A DNA stretch of 64,000 nt from Bittarella massiliensis (ex Durand et al. 2017) (GCF_017566145.1 NZ_JABFCL010000008.1:55772-119771), one strand, 5' to 3'; shown: positions 20,601-27,503, numbered from the stretch's first letter. The notes: generated from the letters alone by a model not told the origin. Made by a program: numbers and translations.

Positions 20601-20792
20601 TCGGGCCGGGGCCCGGTGGACCGGGAGGAGGAGCGGCGGCTGTGCTATGTGGGGATGACCCGCGCCAAGGAGGAGTTGATCCTCGCCGGCTGGGGCGACC
20701 CCTCCCCCTTTGAAAGGGAGCTGCCCGCCGGGGCCTGCCAAGTCCAGACGGTGGGGGAGGCCCCCGCCGCCAAGCAGCTGACCCTGTTTTGA
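17616..20792 (+). CDS. EndoQ-like PHP endonuclease fused to a UvrD/PcrA-type helicase
   Basis: This 1058-residue fusion starts with a PHP phosphoesterase domain (DLHIHSKYSRAT, residues 5-16; metal ligands H7 and H9; TGDFTHP and SNSDAHSP further on). Next comes a zinc module CPVCGKK...GVEHRVEELADRP (about 289-312). Together these are the hallmarks of endonuclease Q/TIGR00375 proteins, which nick DNA 5' to deaminated bases. After a basic Gly/Ala/Lys linker (about 425-455) a superfamily 1 helicase follows: Q-like LNEEQRQAV, Walker A AGPGTGKT (about 480), VDEFQDVSDLE (about 643) and TLHGAKGLEFPVVF (about 970). The ATG at 17616 was chosen because AGAGAAGGGG precedes it. Coupled nicking and unwinding of damaged DNA is inferred. 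Confidence 0.9.
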   Translation: MYIADLHIHSKYSRATSADCDAPHLDLWARRKGIGLVGTGDFTHPLWRASLKECLEPAEEGLYTLKAEYRLPDDTAGMAEPPRFVLSGEISSIYKQGGKTRKVHNCILLPSLEAAEELAQRLEAIGNVHSDGRPILGLSSHDLLEIALTVCPEAVVVPAHIWTPHFSLFGAFSGFDTLEECFGELTPHIRAVETGLSSDPPMNWRVSALDGLQLISNSDAHSPQKLGREGTLIDGPLSFAGMARAIQTGEGLAGTLEFFPEEGKYHLDGHRNCGLSLSPEETIALGGVCPVCGKKITIGVEHRVEELADRPRGASRPGAKPFESICPLPEVIAASVGASAAGKRVQAQYMEMLAELGPEFAILREVPLSQIGLAAGPCVEEGIRRLRAGEVERVPGFDGQFGKITLLSPSEIEVLSGQVSLFGASRPGNRKKGAARGAKGPAGPGKKAVAAAPSVQEGPILNEEQRQAVMAEEPAVAVIAGPGTGKTGTLVARIAHLIEERGVRPTEITAVTFTNQAAAELRARLEGRLGGKRALRGLTVGTFHAICRELLGGAALIGGGEALALAAQIAGEMGLQIAPRKVLEGVSRIKAGGDPAGAGVPLSLFEEYGRRLRAAGLRDFDDLLLDALALDTAGKRCFRHLLVDEFQDVSDLEYRLVARWSQGGTLFVIGDPDQSIYGFRGAEGRCFERLRAERPALREIALVKNYRSTPQVLGCALPLIAHNPGGARRLEATCPDGPAVRLLRAGSEFSQGIALAKEIGRMTGGMDMLAAGNRGREPERLRAFSEMAVLCRTHRQLETVEECLRHDGIPCVIAGREDFLQAERVRGALGFFRSLLEPGDPLAAAAGLQLGFGCPADLAAAVAAHLAEVGAWDLPALEAAFGGQSWVDCWLAAAGELLPRAAKEKPRKLLERWVALCPGGGEKAVERLLAMAIFSPTMPAFLETLLLGREGDIKRASGREYASGAVSLMTLHGAKGLEFPVVFLAGFKDRSIPLESGRGPVDREEERRLCYVGMTRAKEELILAGWGDPSPFERELPAGACQVQTVGEAPAAKQLTLF

Positions 20793-20856
20793 GGGACGGC
20801 TAAAAGGAGGGGGCTGCCGGGAGGTTTCGGCCCGGCGCGGGAGAGGGCCCCTGCAG

Positions 20857-20896
20857 AACAAAAGAGCGAGCGCCTTTGGGCGCTCGCTCTTTTGTT
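20857..20896. terminator. strong bidirectional-looking terminator
   Basis: An 18-bp perfect stem (20857-20874 with 20879-20896) around TTTG, with A-run and T-run inside the arms. It ends the EndoQ-UvrD transcript. Confidence 0.85.
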
Positions 20897-20919
20897 GGGT
20901 CGGGCGGGGACGCGCCGCC

Positions 20920-20948
20920 GCATATCCCTCTCTCCCGGGGCATATAAA
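20920..20948 (+). promoter_or_regulatory. SigE-like sporulation promoter of spoVB
   Basis: GCATATC (20920-20926), a 14-bp spacer and CATATAAA (20941-20948) fit the Bacillus sigma-E pattern (KMATATT, N13-15, CATACANT) at 6/7 and 6/8 positions. spoVB is a sigma-E gene in B. subtilis, which supports the reading. Confidence 0.55.
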
Positions 20949-20990
20949 AGGGGGAGAAGGCAGTGTGAAAAGGCGGGGGGAAAGCGGCAG

Positions 20991-22721
20991 ATGGACAGCA
21001 AAAACAAGCGGCAGTCGTTTTTGGAAGGGGCGGTCATCCTGGCCGTCAGCACCATTGTGGTCAAGGCCATCGGCGCCCTCTTCAAGGTGCCGCTGATGAA
21101 TCTCTTGGGCGGGACGGGGATGGCCTACTTCATGACCGCCTACGAGATTTTTAACCCCATCTACGCCCTCTCCATCGCCGGGTTCCCGGCGGCGGTCTCC
21201 CGCCTGGTGAGTGAGAGCGTGGCCCAGCGCCGCTACCGGGACGCCCGCAAGATCGTCCGGCTGTCGGTCTGGTTTTTTTTGGCGGTGGGGGGCGTGGGGT
21301 TTTGCCTCCTCTTTTTCGGCAGTGGGCTGCTGTGCCGCTTGGTGGGAAACCCCGACGCCAGGTTGGCGGTGGCCATGCTGGCCCCCAGCCTCCTCTTTGG
21401 CTGCGTCACCTCGGCGGTGCGGGGGTACTACCAGGGGATGCGCAATATGATCCCCACCGCCGTCTCCCAGGTGGTGGAGGCGGTGGCCAAATTGGTGCTG
21501 GGCATCGGCCTGTGCTACGGCACCTTTGTCTACGCCCTGCAGGACTACGCCGGCACCGGTGCGGTCTTTGGCCGCCCGGCCGCGAACCTGGCCGACGCCA
21601 AGGAGCTGGCCATGCCCTACGCGGCGGCGGGGGCGATTCTGGGGGTGACCCTCTCGACGCTGGCCTCGGCTCTCTACCTGGGGTGCAAGTACAAGTTCGG
21701 GCGGGAGACCATCCCCCCGGCGGCCATGCGGGCCGCCCCCCGCAGCGAGAGCGCCCGCTCCATCGCCCGGCGGCTGGCCAAAATCGCCCTGCCGGTCTGC
21801 CTGGGCACCTTTGCGGTGAGCCTGACCTCGGTCATCGACCTCTTCTCGGTGATGAACAGCCTGGAGGTGGCCGCCGCTTCGGGACCCGCGCTCATCAACC
21901 AGATGTACGGCCTCTCCCTCCCCGCCGGCCAGATACCGGCCTTTCTCTACGGGGCCTATTCGGGCATCGGCGTGACCCTTTACAACCTGATCCCAGCCAT
22001 GACGGCCACCTTTGCCACCAGCGCCCTGCCGGCGGTCACCGCCGCCTACGTCTCGGGCGGGAGGGAAGCGCTAAAAAAGGGGGTGCGCTCGGTCTTTCGG
22101 ATGACCTCGGTCCTCTGCATCCCCGCCGGGCTGGGGCTGGCCGCCCTCTCCCGCCCCGTCTTAGAACTGCTCTACGCCGGCCGGCCGCAGGAGATCGCGG
22201 CGGTGGCCCCCTCGCTGACCATGCTGGGGCTGGCGGGAGCCCTCCTGGGCTATACCGCCCCGGTTTACAGCATGTTGCAGGGGGTGGGCCGGGCCGAGGT
22301 GCCGGTCAAGCTGATGGGGGTGGGGGCCCTGATCAAGCTGGGGTGCAATCTGACCCTCTGCCGGCTGCCCCAGTACAACCTGAAGGGGGCCGCCCTGGGC
22401 ACCCTGCTGTGCTACCTCTTCATCGCCGCGGCGGCGCTGGTGATCCTCACCCGGCAGGTGGGCTTTTCCCTGGGCTGGGGCCGCTCCTTCTTCGGGCCGC
22501 TGCTGGGCGGGGCGCTCTGTGCGGTGGGGGCCCGGCTGAGCTGCCCCCTCTTCGCCCACCTGGGATTGGGGCGGATGGCCGCCCTCCCCGCCATCCTGCT
22601 GGGGGCGGTCATCTACCTGGTGACCCTCCTCTGCACCGGCTCGCTGGAGGGGGGGGACCTGCTGGCCCTGCCTGGGGGGAAGAAGCTGGCCCCCCGGCTG
22701 GCCCGGTGGGGGCTTCTCTAG
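20991..22721 (+). CDS. spoVB: SpoVB-family polysaccharide/lipid II flippase
   Basis: This 576-residue integral membrane protein of the MOP/MATE-like superfamily has about 14 hydrophobic helices. It begins KRQSFLEGAVILAVSTIVVK and contains GLPLMNLLGGTGMAY-type and VSESVAQ segments typical of SpoVB/YabM. Members move lipid-linked peptidoglycan precursors; SpoVB is needed for spore cortex. The open frame extends to 20892, but that would begin inside a terminator arm, and the ATG at 20991 gives the usual N-terminus. The downstream mazG-rqcP-yabPQ-divIC-S1 order is the B. subtilis yabM-yabR order, so YabM orthology is well supported. Confidence 0.87.
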   Translation: MDSKNKRQSFLEGAVILAVSTIVVKAIGALFKVPLMNLLGGTGMAYFMTAYEIFNPIYALSIAGFPAAVSRLVSESVAQRRYRDARKIVRLSVWFFLAVGGVGFCLLFFGSGLLCRLVGNPDARLAVAMLAPSLLFGCVTSAVRGYYQGMRNMIPTAVSQVVEAVAKLVLGIGLCYGTFVYALQDYAGTGAVFGRPAANLADAKELAMPYAAAGAILGVTLSTLASALYLGCKYKFGRETIPPAAMRAAPRSESARSIARRLAKIALPVCLGTFAVSLTSVIDLFSVMNSLEVAAASGPALINQMYGLSLPAGQIPAFLYGAYSGIGVTLYNLIPAMTATFATSALPAVTAAYVSGGREALKKGVRSVFRMTSVLCIPAGLGLAALSRPVLELLYAGRPQEIAAVAPSLTMLGLAGALLGYTAPVYSMLQGVGRAEVPVKLMGVGALIKLGCNLTLCRLPQYNLKGAALGTLLCYLFIAAAALVILTRQVGFSLGWGRSFFGPLLGGALCAVGARLSCPLFAHLGLGRMAALPAILLGAVIYLVTLLCTGSLEGGDLLALPGGKKLAPRLARWGLL

Positions 22722-22732
22722 GGCGGACCGGC

Positions 22733-22766
22733 AAAGCGGTCCCCGCGCCAGCGGGGGCCGCTTTTT
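22733..22766 (+). terminator. terminator of spoVB
   Basis: AAAGCGGTCCCCGC (22733-22746) pairs with GCGGGGGCCGCTTT (22751-22764; one G-T pair) and is followed by T-run to 22766. Confidence 0.8.
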
Positions 22767-22777
22767 GGCGCGGGCGA

Positions 22778-22806
22778 TTGACGGGCCGGCTGCAGGGGGG
22801 TACAAT
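22778..22806 (+). promoter_or_regulatory. promoter of mazG
   Basis: TTGACG (22778-22783), exactly 17 bp, TACAAT (22801-22806): near-consensus housekeeping promoter, 33 bp before the mazG ATG. Confidence 0.75.
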
Positions 22807-22838
22807 GGCAAAAAAAGCCGGCGAAAGGAAGTGCGGAA

Positions 22839-23525
22839 ATGGAGTTTTCCACAAAAGAGCGGTATGGGGTGGAGGATTTGCGGGCGCTGGTGGCCTTTCT
22901 GCGGGCGCCGGGCGGCTGTTCCTGGGACGCGGCCCAGACCCACCAGTCCATCCGCCGCAACCTCATCGAGGAGACCTACGAGGTCTGCGACGCCATCGAT
23001 CAGGAGGATATGTCCCACCTGCAAGAGGAGCTGGGAGACCTGCTCTTGCAGGTGGTGATGCACGCGGCGATGGAGGAGGAGCAGGGCGGTTTCACCTTTG
23101 ACGACGTGGCCGACGGCATCTGCAAAAAGCTGGTGGAGCGCCACCCCCACCTCTTCGGCGGGGAGAAAAAGGACTGGGAGGAGATCAAGCGGGAAAAGGG
23201 GGGCGTGACCTCGGCCGCCGCGCACGCCGCGGCAGTCCCCCGCTGCCTGCCGGCCCTGATGCGCGCCAAAAAGGTGCAAAAGCGTCTGGGGTTGGAAATG
23301 TTTTCCTCAAATTCGCCTGAGAATGCGGTTTGCGCCCTAAAAAGTGCGGTCGATCGGCTTGACAAAGGCGGGCAAAACTGTGATAATGTGAAAGAAGAAT
23401 TGGGGGATGTGCTCTTTGCAGCCGTCGCGGTGGGCCGTCAGAGCGGCATTGACTGCGAAGAACTGTTGGCCGAGACCTGCGACCGGTACATCCAGGCTGA
23501 TTCCGAGCGGGAAGCGGGCCAGTGA
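22839..23525 (+). CDS. mazG: nucleoside triphosphate pyrophosphohydrolase MazG
   Basis: This 228-residue protein has two MazG helical-bundle repeats. The first has CSWDAAQTHQS, LIEETYEV and LQEELGDLLLQ (about residues 27-75), and the second has VKEELGDVLF (about 184-193). MazG degrades non-canonical or excess NTPs and can modulate ppGpp-linked stress. B. subtilis YabN carries an extra N-terminal methylase-like domain that is absent here, so this is the shorter form. The ATG is preceded by GAAAGGAAG. It occupies the yabN position of the conserved cluster. Confidence 0.92.
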   Translation: MEFSTKERYGVEDLRALVAFLRAPGGCSWDAAQTHQSIRRNLIEETYEVCDAIDQEDMSHLQEELGDLLLQVVMHAAMEEEQGGFTFDDVADGICKKLVERHPHLFGGEKKDWEEIKREKGGVTSAAAHAAAVPRCLPALMRAKKVQKRLGLEMFSSNSPENAVCALKSAVDRLDKGGQNCDNVKEELGDVLFAAVAVGRQSGIDCEELLAETCDRYIQADSEREAGQ

Positions 23526-23639
23526 GCGTGTGAGTGCTTGAGAGGACCCCTTCTTTTTTGCCGGGCGACTTTCCGCCCTCCCAGCTGTCGGCTGGGAATT
23601 CTGTCAAAATAAATGACGAAATTATTGGAGGAACGCAAC

Positions 23640-23915
23640 ATGACTAAAACCGATCTGATTGCAAAAGTAGCGGAGCAGGCTGAGCTGTCCAAGAAAGACG
23701 CCGAGAAGGCTGTCACCGCCACCATCGACGCCATCTCCGCCGCTTTGGTCGACGGCGATAAAGTCCAGCTGGTGGGCTTTGGCACCTTTGAGGTGCGCGA
23801 GCGCGCCGAGAGAAAGGGCCGCAACCCCCGCACCAAAGAGGAGATCACCATCCCCGCTTCCAAACTGCCCGCTTTCAAAGCCGGCAAGGCCCTGAAAGAC
23901 GCGGTGGCCAAGTAA
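23640..23915 (+). CDS. hup: HU family DNA-binding protein
   Basis: This 91-residue nucleoid protein is of typical HU length. It begins [12 protein letters not shown], has [17 protein letters not shown] at the start of the DNA-binding arm and [14 protein letters not shown] through the arm, then [15 protein letters not shown]. It bends and compacts DNA as a dimer. The frame opens at 23613, but the ATG at 23640 lies 7 bases after TTGGAGGAA. A small hairpin CCCAGC-TGTCG-GCTGGG lies upstream (23580-23596). It sits between mazG and rqcP and ends at a strong terminator. Confidence 0.96.
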   Translation: MTKTDLIAKVAEQAELSKKDAEKAVTATIDAISAALVDGDKVQLVGFGTFEVRERAERKGRNPRTKEEITIPASKLPAFKAGKALKDAVAK

Positions 23916-23934
23916 GCTTCCGAGATCGGACTGT

Positions 23935-23967
23935 AAAGGAACTGGTGTGAGCCAGTTCCTTTTTTTG
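23935..23967 (+). terminator. terminator of hup
   Basis: AAAGGAACTGG (23935-23945), 6-base loop, CCAGTTCCTTT (23952-23962) and continuing T-run. Confidence 0.9.
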
Positions 23968-24012
23968 CAGGCGGGCCGCGCGCCCGCCAATGGGCGGAGA
24001 GGGGGTGTTTTT

Positions 24013-24252
24013 GTGCGGTTGGACAAGTATCTGAAGGTGGTGCGGCTGATCAAGCGGCGCACCGTGGCCAACGAGGCCTGCGACGCGGGCAAGGTGTCGG
24101 TCAACGGAAAGGCGGCCCGGGCCTCCTACGACGTCAAGCCCGGCGACATCATCGAGATCGACCTGGGCCAAAACCCGTTGAAGGTGCGGGTTTTGGAGGT
24201 GGTGGAACACACCCTCAAGGACGATGCGAAAAACTACTACGAGATTCTCTAG
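24013..24252 (+). CDS. rqcP: RqcP (YabO) S4-domain ribosome quality-control factor
   Basis: This 79-residue S4 RNA-binding protein reads VRLDKYLKVVRLIKRRTVANEACDAGKVSVNG, a classic S4 fold, then PGDIIEIDL. In B. subtilis RqcP/YabO works with RqcH to add poly-alanine tails to stalled peptides on 50S subunits. Synteny (mazG before, yabP after) supports RqcP over generic Hsp15. The frame extends upstream through the hup terminator, but GTG at 24013 behind GGAGAGGGGG is the sensible start. There is no own promoter visible, so read-through from hup is possible. Confidence 0.88.
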   Translation: MRLDKYLKVVRLIKRRTVANEACDAGKVSVNGKAARASYDVKPGDIIEIDLGQNPLKVRVLEVVEHTLKDDAKNYYEIL

Positions 24253-24337
24253 CGGCCACCCCTTGAAAGGGGCGGCGAGAGGGGGGCTGTACCGCCGGTG
24301 CAGCCCCCCTCCCTGTTTGCGGGGAGGGATTGTCCGG
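24253..24337 (+). other. GC-rich hairpins after rqcP
   Basis: GGGGGGCTG...CAGCCCCCC (about 24280-24310) followed by CTCCC...GGGAG can form two stems, with only a short T-rich tail further on. A weak terminator is possible. Confidence 0.4.
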
Positions 24338-24366
24338 TTCTTTTTAAAAACAGGCCCTCATAGACT
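24338..24366 (+). promoter_or_regulatory. possible SigE-type promoter of yabPQ
   Basis: The -10 box CATAGACT (24359-24366) matches CATACANT at 7/8 positions. The -35 region TTCTTTT (24338-24344), 14 bp upstream, is weak. yabP is sigma-E controlled in B. subtilis. Confidence 0.4.
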
Positions 24367-24392
24367 GTAGTAAAACAAAGGAGGGCAATGCA

Positions 24393-24689
24393 ATGCAAGA
24401 GGAGAGAAAGCCCGCGGGGCAGAGCCAAGGGCAGGTGCCCCACAACGTCATCATGGAAAATCGCAAACACATGACGGTGTCCGGGGTTTTGGATATTGAC
24501 AGCTTCAGTGAGGACGGCATCGTCCTCTACACCGATCTGGGGGAACTCAGCGTCACCGGTCGGGACCTGCACCTGGGCAAGCTCAGCGTGGACACGGGGG
24601 AACTGACCCTGGACGGGGAGATCGAGTCGCTGACCTACTACGACTCCCAGCCGCGGGAAAAGGGGTTTTTCGCCCGGATATTCAAGTAG
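24393..24689 (+). CDS. yabP: sporulation protein YabP
   Basis: This 98-residue YabP/YqfC-family protein has the characteristic core MENRKHMTVSGVLDIDSF, ending EKGFFARIFK. YabP is produced in the mother cell and is required for sporulation in B. subtilis; its biochemical role is unknown. ATG at 24393 is 5 bases after AAAGGAGGG; an ATG at 24388 is out of frame. The stop codon directly abuts the ATG of yabQ. Confidence 0.9.
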   Translation: MQEERKPAGQSQGQVPHNVIMENRKHMTVSGVLDIDSFSEDGIVLYTDLGELSVTGRDLHLGKLSVDTGELTLDGEIESLTYYDSQPREKGFFARIFK

Positions 24690-25286
24690 ATGGGCGCCCT
24701 GCAGCTGACGGTCTCGGCCCACTTTCAGTTCCGGGTCTTCTGCTACTCCCTGATGTTGGGATTTGGGCTGGGGCTGTTTTACGAGGTCTTTCGCATCCTC
24801 CGGGCGGTCTTTCCGTGGTGGGGGGCGCTGGTCATCGCCCTGCAGGACGTGCTCTACTGGTCGGTCTGCGGGGTGGCGACCTTTCTCTTTTTCATCCAGT
24901 TCACAAACGGGGAGGTGCGGGCCTACGCCCTGATTGGCGAGGGGCTGGGCGCTGCTCTCTACCTGCTGACGCTGGGGCGGCTCATCCGCTCCCTGACCCA
25001 GGGGATCCTCTCGCTGGTGCGCCGGTTTCTGCACCTTCTCTACCGGGTTTTCTGCGCTCCGGTGGTCAAATTGACCCGCCGGTTGGGGGCAAAGGGGAAG
25101 CAGTTGGGGAAAAAAGTTGCTTCCAGGGCCAAAAAGGCGGAAAACAAAAGAAAATTCCACTTGAAAGACAGGCGCGTTTTATTGTATAATTTATTAAAAC
25201 ATTCGCAACCCACCCAGAACCCAAAGAGGGAACAGAGCAATGAAAAAACGCCGAGGCGCAAAAGCAGCAAAAAAGCGGACCAATAA
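24690..25286 (+). CDS. yabQ: spore cortex protein YabQ
   Basis: This 198-residue protein has about four hydrophobic segments in residues 12-110 (FQFRVFCYSLMLGFGLGLFYEVFR and following) and a long basic C-terminal tail. It is a mother-cell membrane protein needed for cortex formation. It starts immediately after the yabP stop, so the two are coupled. The last 47 bp overlap divIC, and a good promoter for divIC lies within its coding sequence. Confidence 0.87.
   Translation: MGALQLTVSAHFQFRVFCYSLMLGFGLGLFYEVFRILRAVFPWWGALVIALQDVLYWSVCGVATFLFFIQFTNGEVRAYALIGEGLGAALYLLTLGRLIRSLTQGILSLVRRFLHLLYRVFCAPVVKLTRRLGAKGKQLGKKVASRAKKAENKRKFHLKDRRVLLYNLLKHSQPTQNPKREQSNEKTPRRKSSKKADQ
25161..25190 (+). promoter_or_regulatory. 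promoter of divIC inside yabQ
   Basis: TTGAAA (25161-25166), 18-bp spacer, consensus TATAAT (25185-25190), 50 bp before the divIC ATG. It would uncouple vegetative divIC from sporulation control of yabPQ. Confidence 0.7.
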
Positions 25287-25560
25287 ACCGCGCGTTCTTG
25301 TCCATCTGGCCATTGCAGCAGTGATGGTCTATATTGCTGTGTCCCTCATCACCACCCAGATGCAGATCGTCTCCCGCAAGAATGAGCTGGAACAGGTGCA
25401 AAACACCATCACCGCCACCCAGCAGGAGAACGAGGAGATGAAGCGGGTTCTCGAGAGCGACCAGGAGAGCGAGTTCATCGAGCGGATCGCCCGGGAGAAG
25501 CTGGGGTACGCCGCGCCGGGGGAGAGAATTTTTTCCGACGCGTCCGGCGCCAATAAATAG
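25240..25560 (+). CDS. divIC: septum formation initiator DivIC/FtsB
   Basis: This 106-residue bitopic protein has a basic cytoplasmic N-terminus (KKRRGAKAAKKRTNKPR), one transmembrane helix (about residues 22-40) and an extracytoplasmic coiled coil. It ends IERIAREKLGYAAPGE, the FtsB/DivIC signature. It assembles with FtsL/DivIB to activate septal peptidoglycan synthesis. The ATG follows GAGGGAACAGAGC. It has its own promoter within yabQ. Confidence 0.9.
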   Translation: MKKRRGAKAAKKRTNKPRVLVHLAIAAVMVYIAVSLITTQMQIVSRKNELEQVQNTITATQQENEEMKRVLESDQESEFIERIAREKLGYAAPGERIFSDASGANK

Positions 25561-25566
25561 CGAGCC

Positions 25567-25602
25567 GGGGGGCAGGCGGAACAGCCGCCTGCCCCCTTTT
25601 GT
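25567..25602 (+). terminator. terminator of divIC
   Basis: GGGGGGCAGGCGG (25567-25579) pairs with CCGCCTGCCCCC (25585-25596), then TTTTGTTTTT. Confidence 0.85.
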
Positions 25603-25689
25603 TTTTCGGCCCCGCGGGGCCGCAGGCAGGATCGGATTGATTTCACACTATTCACAGAAGCAGGAAACTGCGGGGAGGATTCATTTTTT

Positions 25690-26235
25690 ATGCAGCTCGA
25701 AGTTGGAAAGATTGTAGAAGGCAAAGTGTCTGGCATCACAAAATTCGGCGCGTTCGTCGATTTGGGTGAGGGAAAGACCGGGATGGTGCACATTTCGGAG
25801 GTAGCGGCTGCGTTTGTTCAGGAGATCAAAGACTACGTGAAAGAGGGGGAGACCGTCAAGGTCAAAATCCTCTCCATCGGCGAGGACGGCAAGATCGCCC
25901 TCTCCATGAAGCAGGCGCTGCCCCAGTCGCAGCAGCGCCCCCCCCGTCGGGACTATCCCCCTCGGGACTATCCCCCTCGGGACGGGCAGCCTCGGAGCGG
26001 CCGCCCCGGGGGCGCTCCCCGCGCTGGCGGCGCACCCCGCAGCGGTGGTCCCCGCCAGGGCGGGTTTGGCGGCGGGCGCCCCGGCGGTTTCAAACCCCGC
26101 AGCGACAAGCCCCTCACCTTTGAGGACATGATGGCTAAATTCAAGCAGTCCAGCGACGAGCGGATGTCCGACCTCAAGCGCTCGCAGGACGGCAAGCGGG
26201 GCGGCGGGTACTCCCGCGGCGGCCGCTCCCGGTAG
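25690..26235 (+). CDS. yabR: S1 RNA-binding domain protein (YabR type) with RGG-rich tail
   Basis: This 181-residue protein has a single S1 domain (residues 1-75: GKIVEGKVSGITKFGAFVDL, GMVHISEV, VKVKILSI) and a low-complexity Arg/Gly/Pro tail containing RDYPP repeats and GGRPGGFKPR-like RGG runs. A short helix (FEDMMAKFKQSSDERMSDL) comes near the end. The S1 part matches B. subtilis YabR, the next gene after divIC there. It probably binds RNA. The repeated 15-bp DNA unit encoding the RDYPP repeats (about 25942-25985) is prone to slippage. Confidence 0.85.
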   Translation: MQLEVGKIVEGKVSGITKFGAFVDLGEGKTGMVHISEVAAAFVQEIKDYVKEGETVKVKILSIGEDGKIALSMKQALPQSQQRPPRRDYPPRDYPPRDGQPRSGRPGGAPRAGGAPRSGGPRQGGFGGGRPGGFKPRSDKPLTFEDMMAKFKQSSDERMSDLKRSQDGKRGGGYSRGGRSR

Positions 26236-26263
26236 AGACCGGCCCAATCGGAAAGAGACCGTA

Positions 26264-26300
26264 GAGCACGGCGGCGCGGGAAAGCGCCGCCGTCTCTTTT
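26264..26300 (+). terminator. terminator of yabR
   Basis: ACGGCGGCGC (26268-26277) pairs with GCGCCGCCGT (26284-26293) around GGGAAA, then CTCTTTTG. Confidence 0.75.
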
Positions 26301-26322
26301 GCGAAAAGAGGGGGATTTGCCT

Positions 26323-27486
26323 GTGATACTTGTCAATGCCACCCTGGTGCCGGTGGAGAGCCCAGCCATCGAGAGGGGTTACCTGAAAATCGAGGGGGGG
26401 AAGATCGCCGCCCTCGGCCCGATGGAGGAACTGGGCCCCCCCGCGGGGGAAGAGATGATGGACTGCGCGGGGCTCACCGTCTACCCGGGCTTTATCGACT
26501 GCCACACCCACATGGGGATGTGGGAGGACGGCCTGGGCTTTGAGGGGGCCGACGGCAACGAGGAGACCGATCCCGCCACCCCCCAGCTGCGGGCCATCGA
26601 CGCGGTCAACCACCGAGACCGCTGTTTTGCCGAGGCGCGGGCCGCCGGGGTGACCACCGTGATCACCGGGCCGGGCAGCGCCAACTGCATCGGCGGGCAG
26701 CTCTGTGCCGTCAAGACCAGGATGAAGCGGATCGACACCGGGGTGCTGCGGCAGACGGCGGCCATGAAATTTGCCCTGGGGGAAAATCCCAAGACCGTCT
26801 ACAACGACAAGGAGATGGCCCCCATCACCCGCATGGCCACCGCCGCCATCATCCGCGAGCAGCTCTACAAGGCGCGGCGGTATTTGGAGGAGCAGGAGCG
26901 GGCGGCCGGGGACGAGGACTTCGACGAGCCCGACTGGGACATGAAGTGCGAGGCCCTGATCCCCCTGCTAAAGGGGGAGATCGGCGCCCACTTTCACGCC
27001 CACCGGGCCGACGACATCTTCACCGCCCTGCGGCTGGCGCGGGAGTTCGGGCTGCGCCCGGCCATCGTCCACGGCACCGAAGGGCACCTGATCGCCGAGG
27101 ATTTGCGGGAGGAGGGGGTGCCGGTCATCTGCGGCCCCCTCCTCTGCGACCGCTCCAAGCCGGAACTGCGAGGGCTGACCCCCAAGACACCGGGGGTGTT
27201 GGCGGCGGCGGGGGTGGAGGTGGCCCTCTGCACCGACCACCCGGTGATCCCCATTCAGTACCTGCCGCTGGAGGCGGGGCTGGCCATCCGCGAGGGGATG
27301 GCCCGGGAGGACGCCCTGCGGGCCATCACCCTCACCCCCGCGCGCATCTGCGGGATCGAGGACCGGGTGGGCTCGCTGGCGGTGGGGAAGGACGCCGATC
27401 TGACCCTCTTTTCCGGCGATCCCTTCTCGGTCTACGAGACCCCGCGCCACGTCTTTATTGATGGCGAAATCGTGAATAATTTATAA
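26323..27486 (+). CDS. amidohydrolase (imidazolonepropionase-like)
   Basis: This 387-residue metal-dependent hydrolase of the amidohydrolase superfamily has an N-terminal composite beta-sandwich, then GFIDCHTHMGM (the HxH metal pair). FHAHRADD and IVHGTEGH carry further ligands, and LCTDHPVIP the metal aspartate. The C-terminus GKDADLTLFSGDPF is typical. Members of this subgroup are annotated as imidazolonepropionase-like, but no histidine-degradation genes are nearby, so the substrate is unknown. GTG at 26323 behind AGAGGGGGA was preferred to TTG at 26299, which lies in the terminator tail. Confidence 0.87.
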   Translation: MILVNATLVPVESPAIERGYLKIEGGKIAALGPMEELGPPAGEEMMDCAGLTVYPGFIDCHTHMGMWEDGLGFEGADGNEETDPATPQLRAIDAVNHRDRCFAEARAAGVTTVITGPGSANCIGGQLCAVKTRMKRIDTGVLRQTAAMKFALGENPKTVYNDKEMAPITRMATAAIIREQLYKARRYLEEQERAAGDEDFDEPDWDMKCEALIPLLKGEIGAHFHAHRADDIFTALRLAREFGLRPAIVHGTEGHLIAEDLREEGVPVICGPLLCDRSKPELRGLTPKTPGVLAAAGVEVALCTDHPVIPIQYLPLEAGLAIREGMAREDALRAITLTPARICGIEDRVGSLAVGKDADLTLFSGDPFSVYETPRHVFIDGEIVNNL

Positions 27487-27503
27487 AAACAGAAGTCATC
27501 CCC

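Noticed and set aside
23580..23596. CCCAGC-TGTCG-GCTGGG hairpin before hup as a terminator of mazG
   Set aside because: No T-run follows, so it is mentioned only as a hairpin. Transcription may continue into hup.
25942..25985. CRISPR-like short repeat cluster
   Set aside because: Three adjacent 15-bp units inside a coding sequence with no spacers; protein-coding tandem repeats, not an array.
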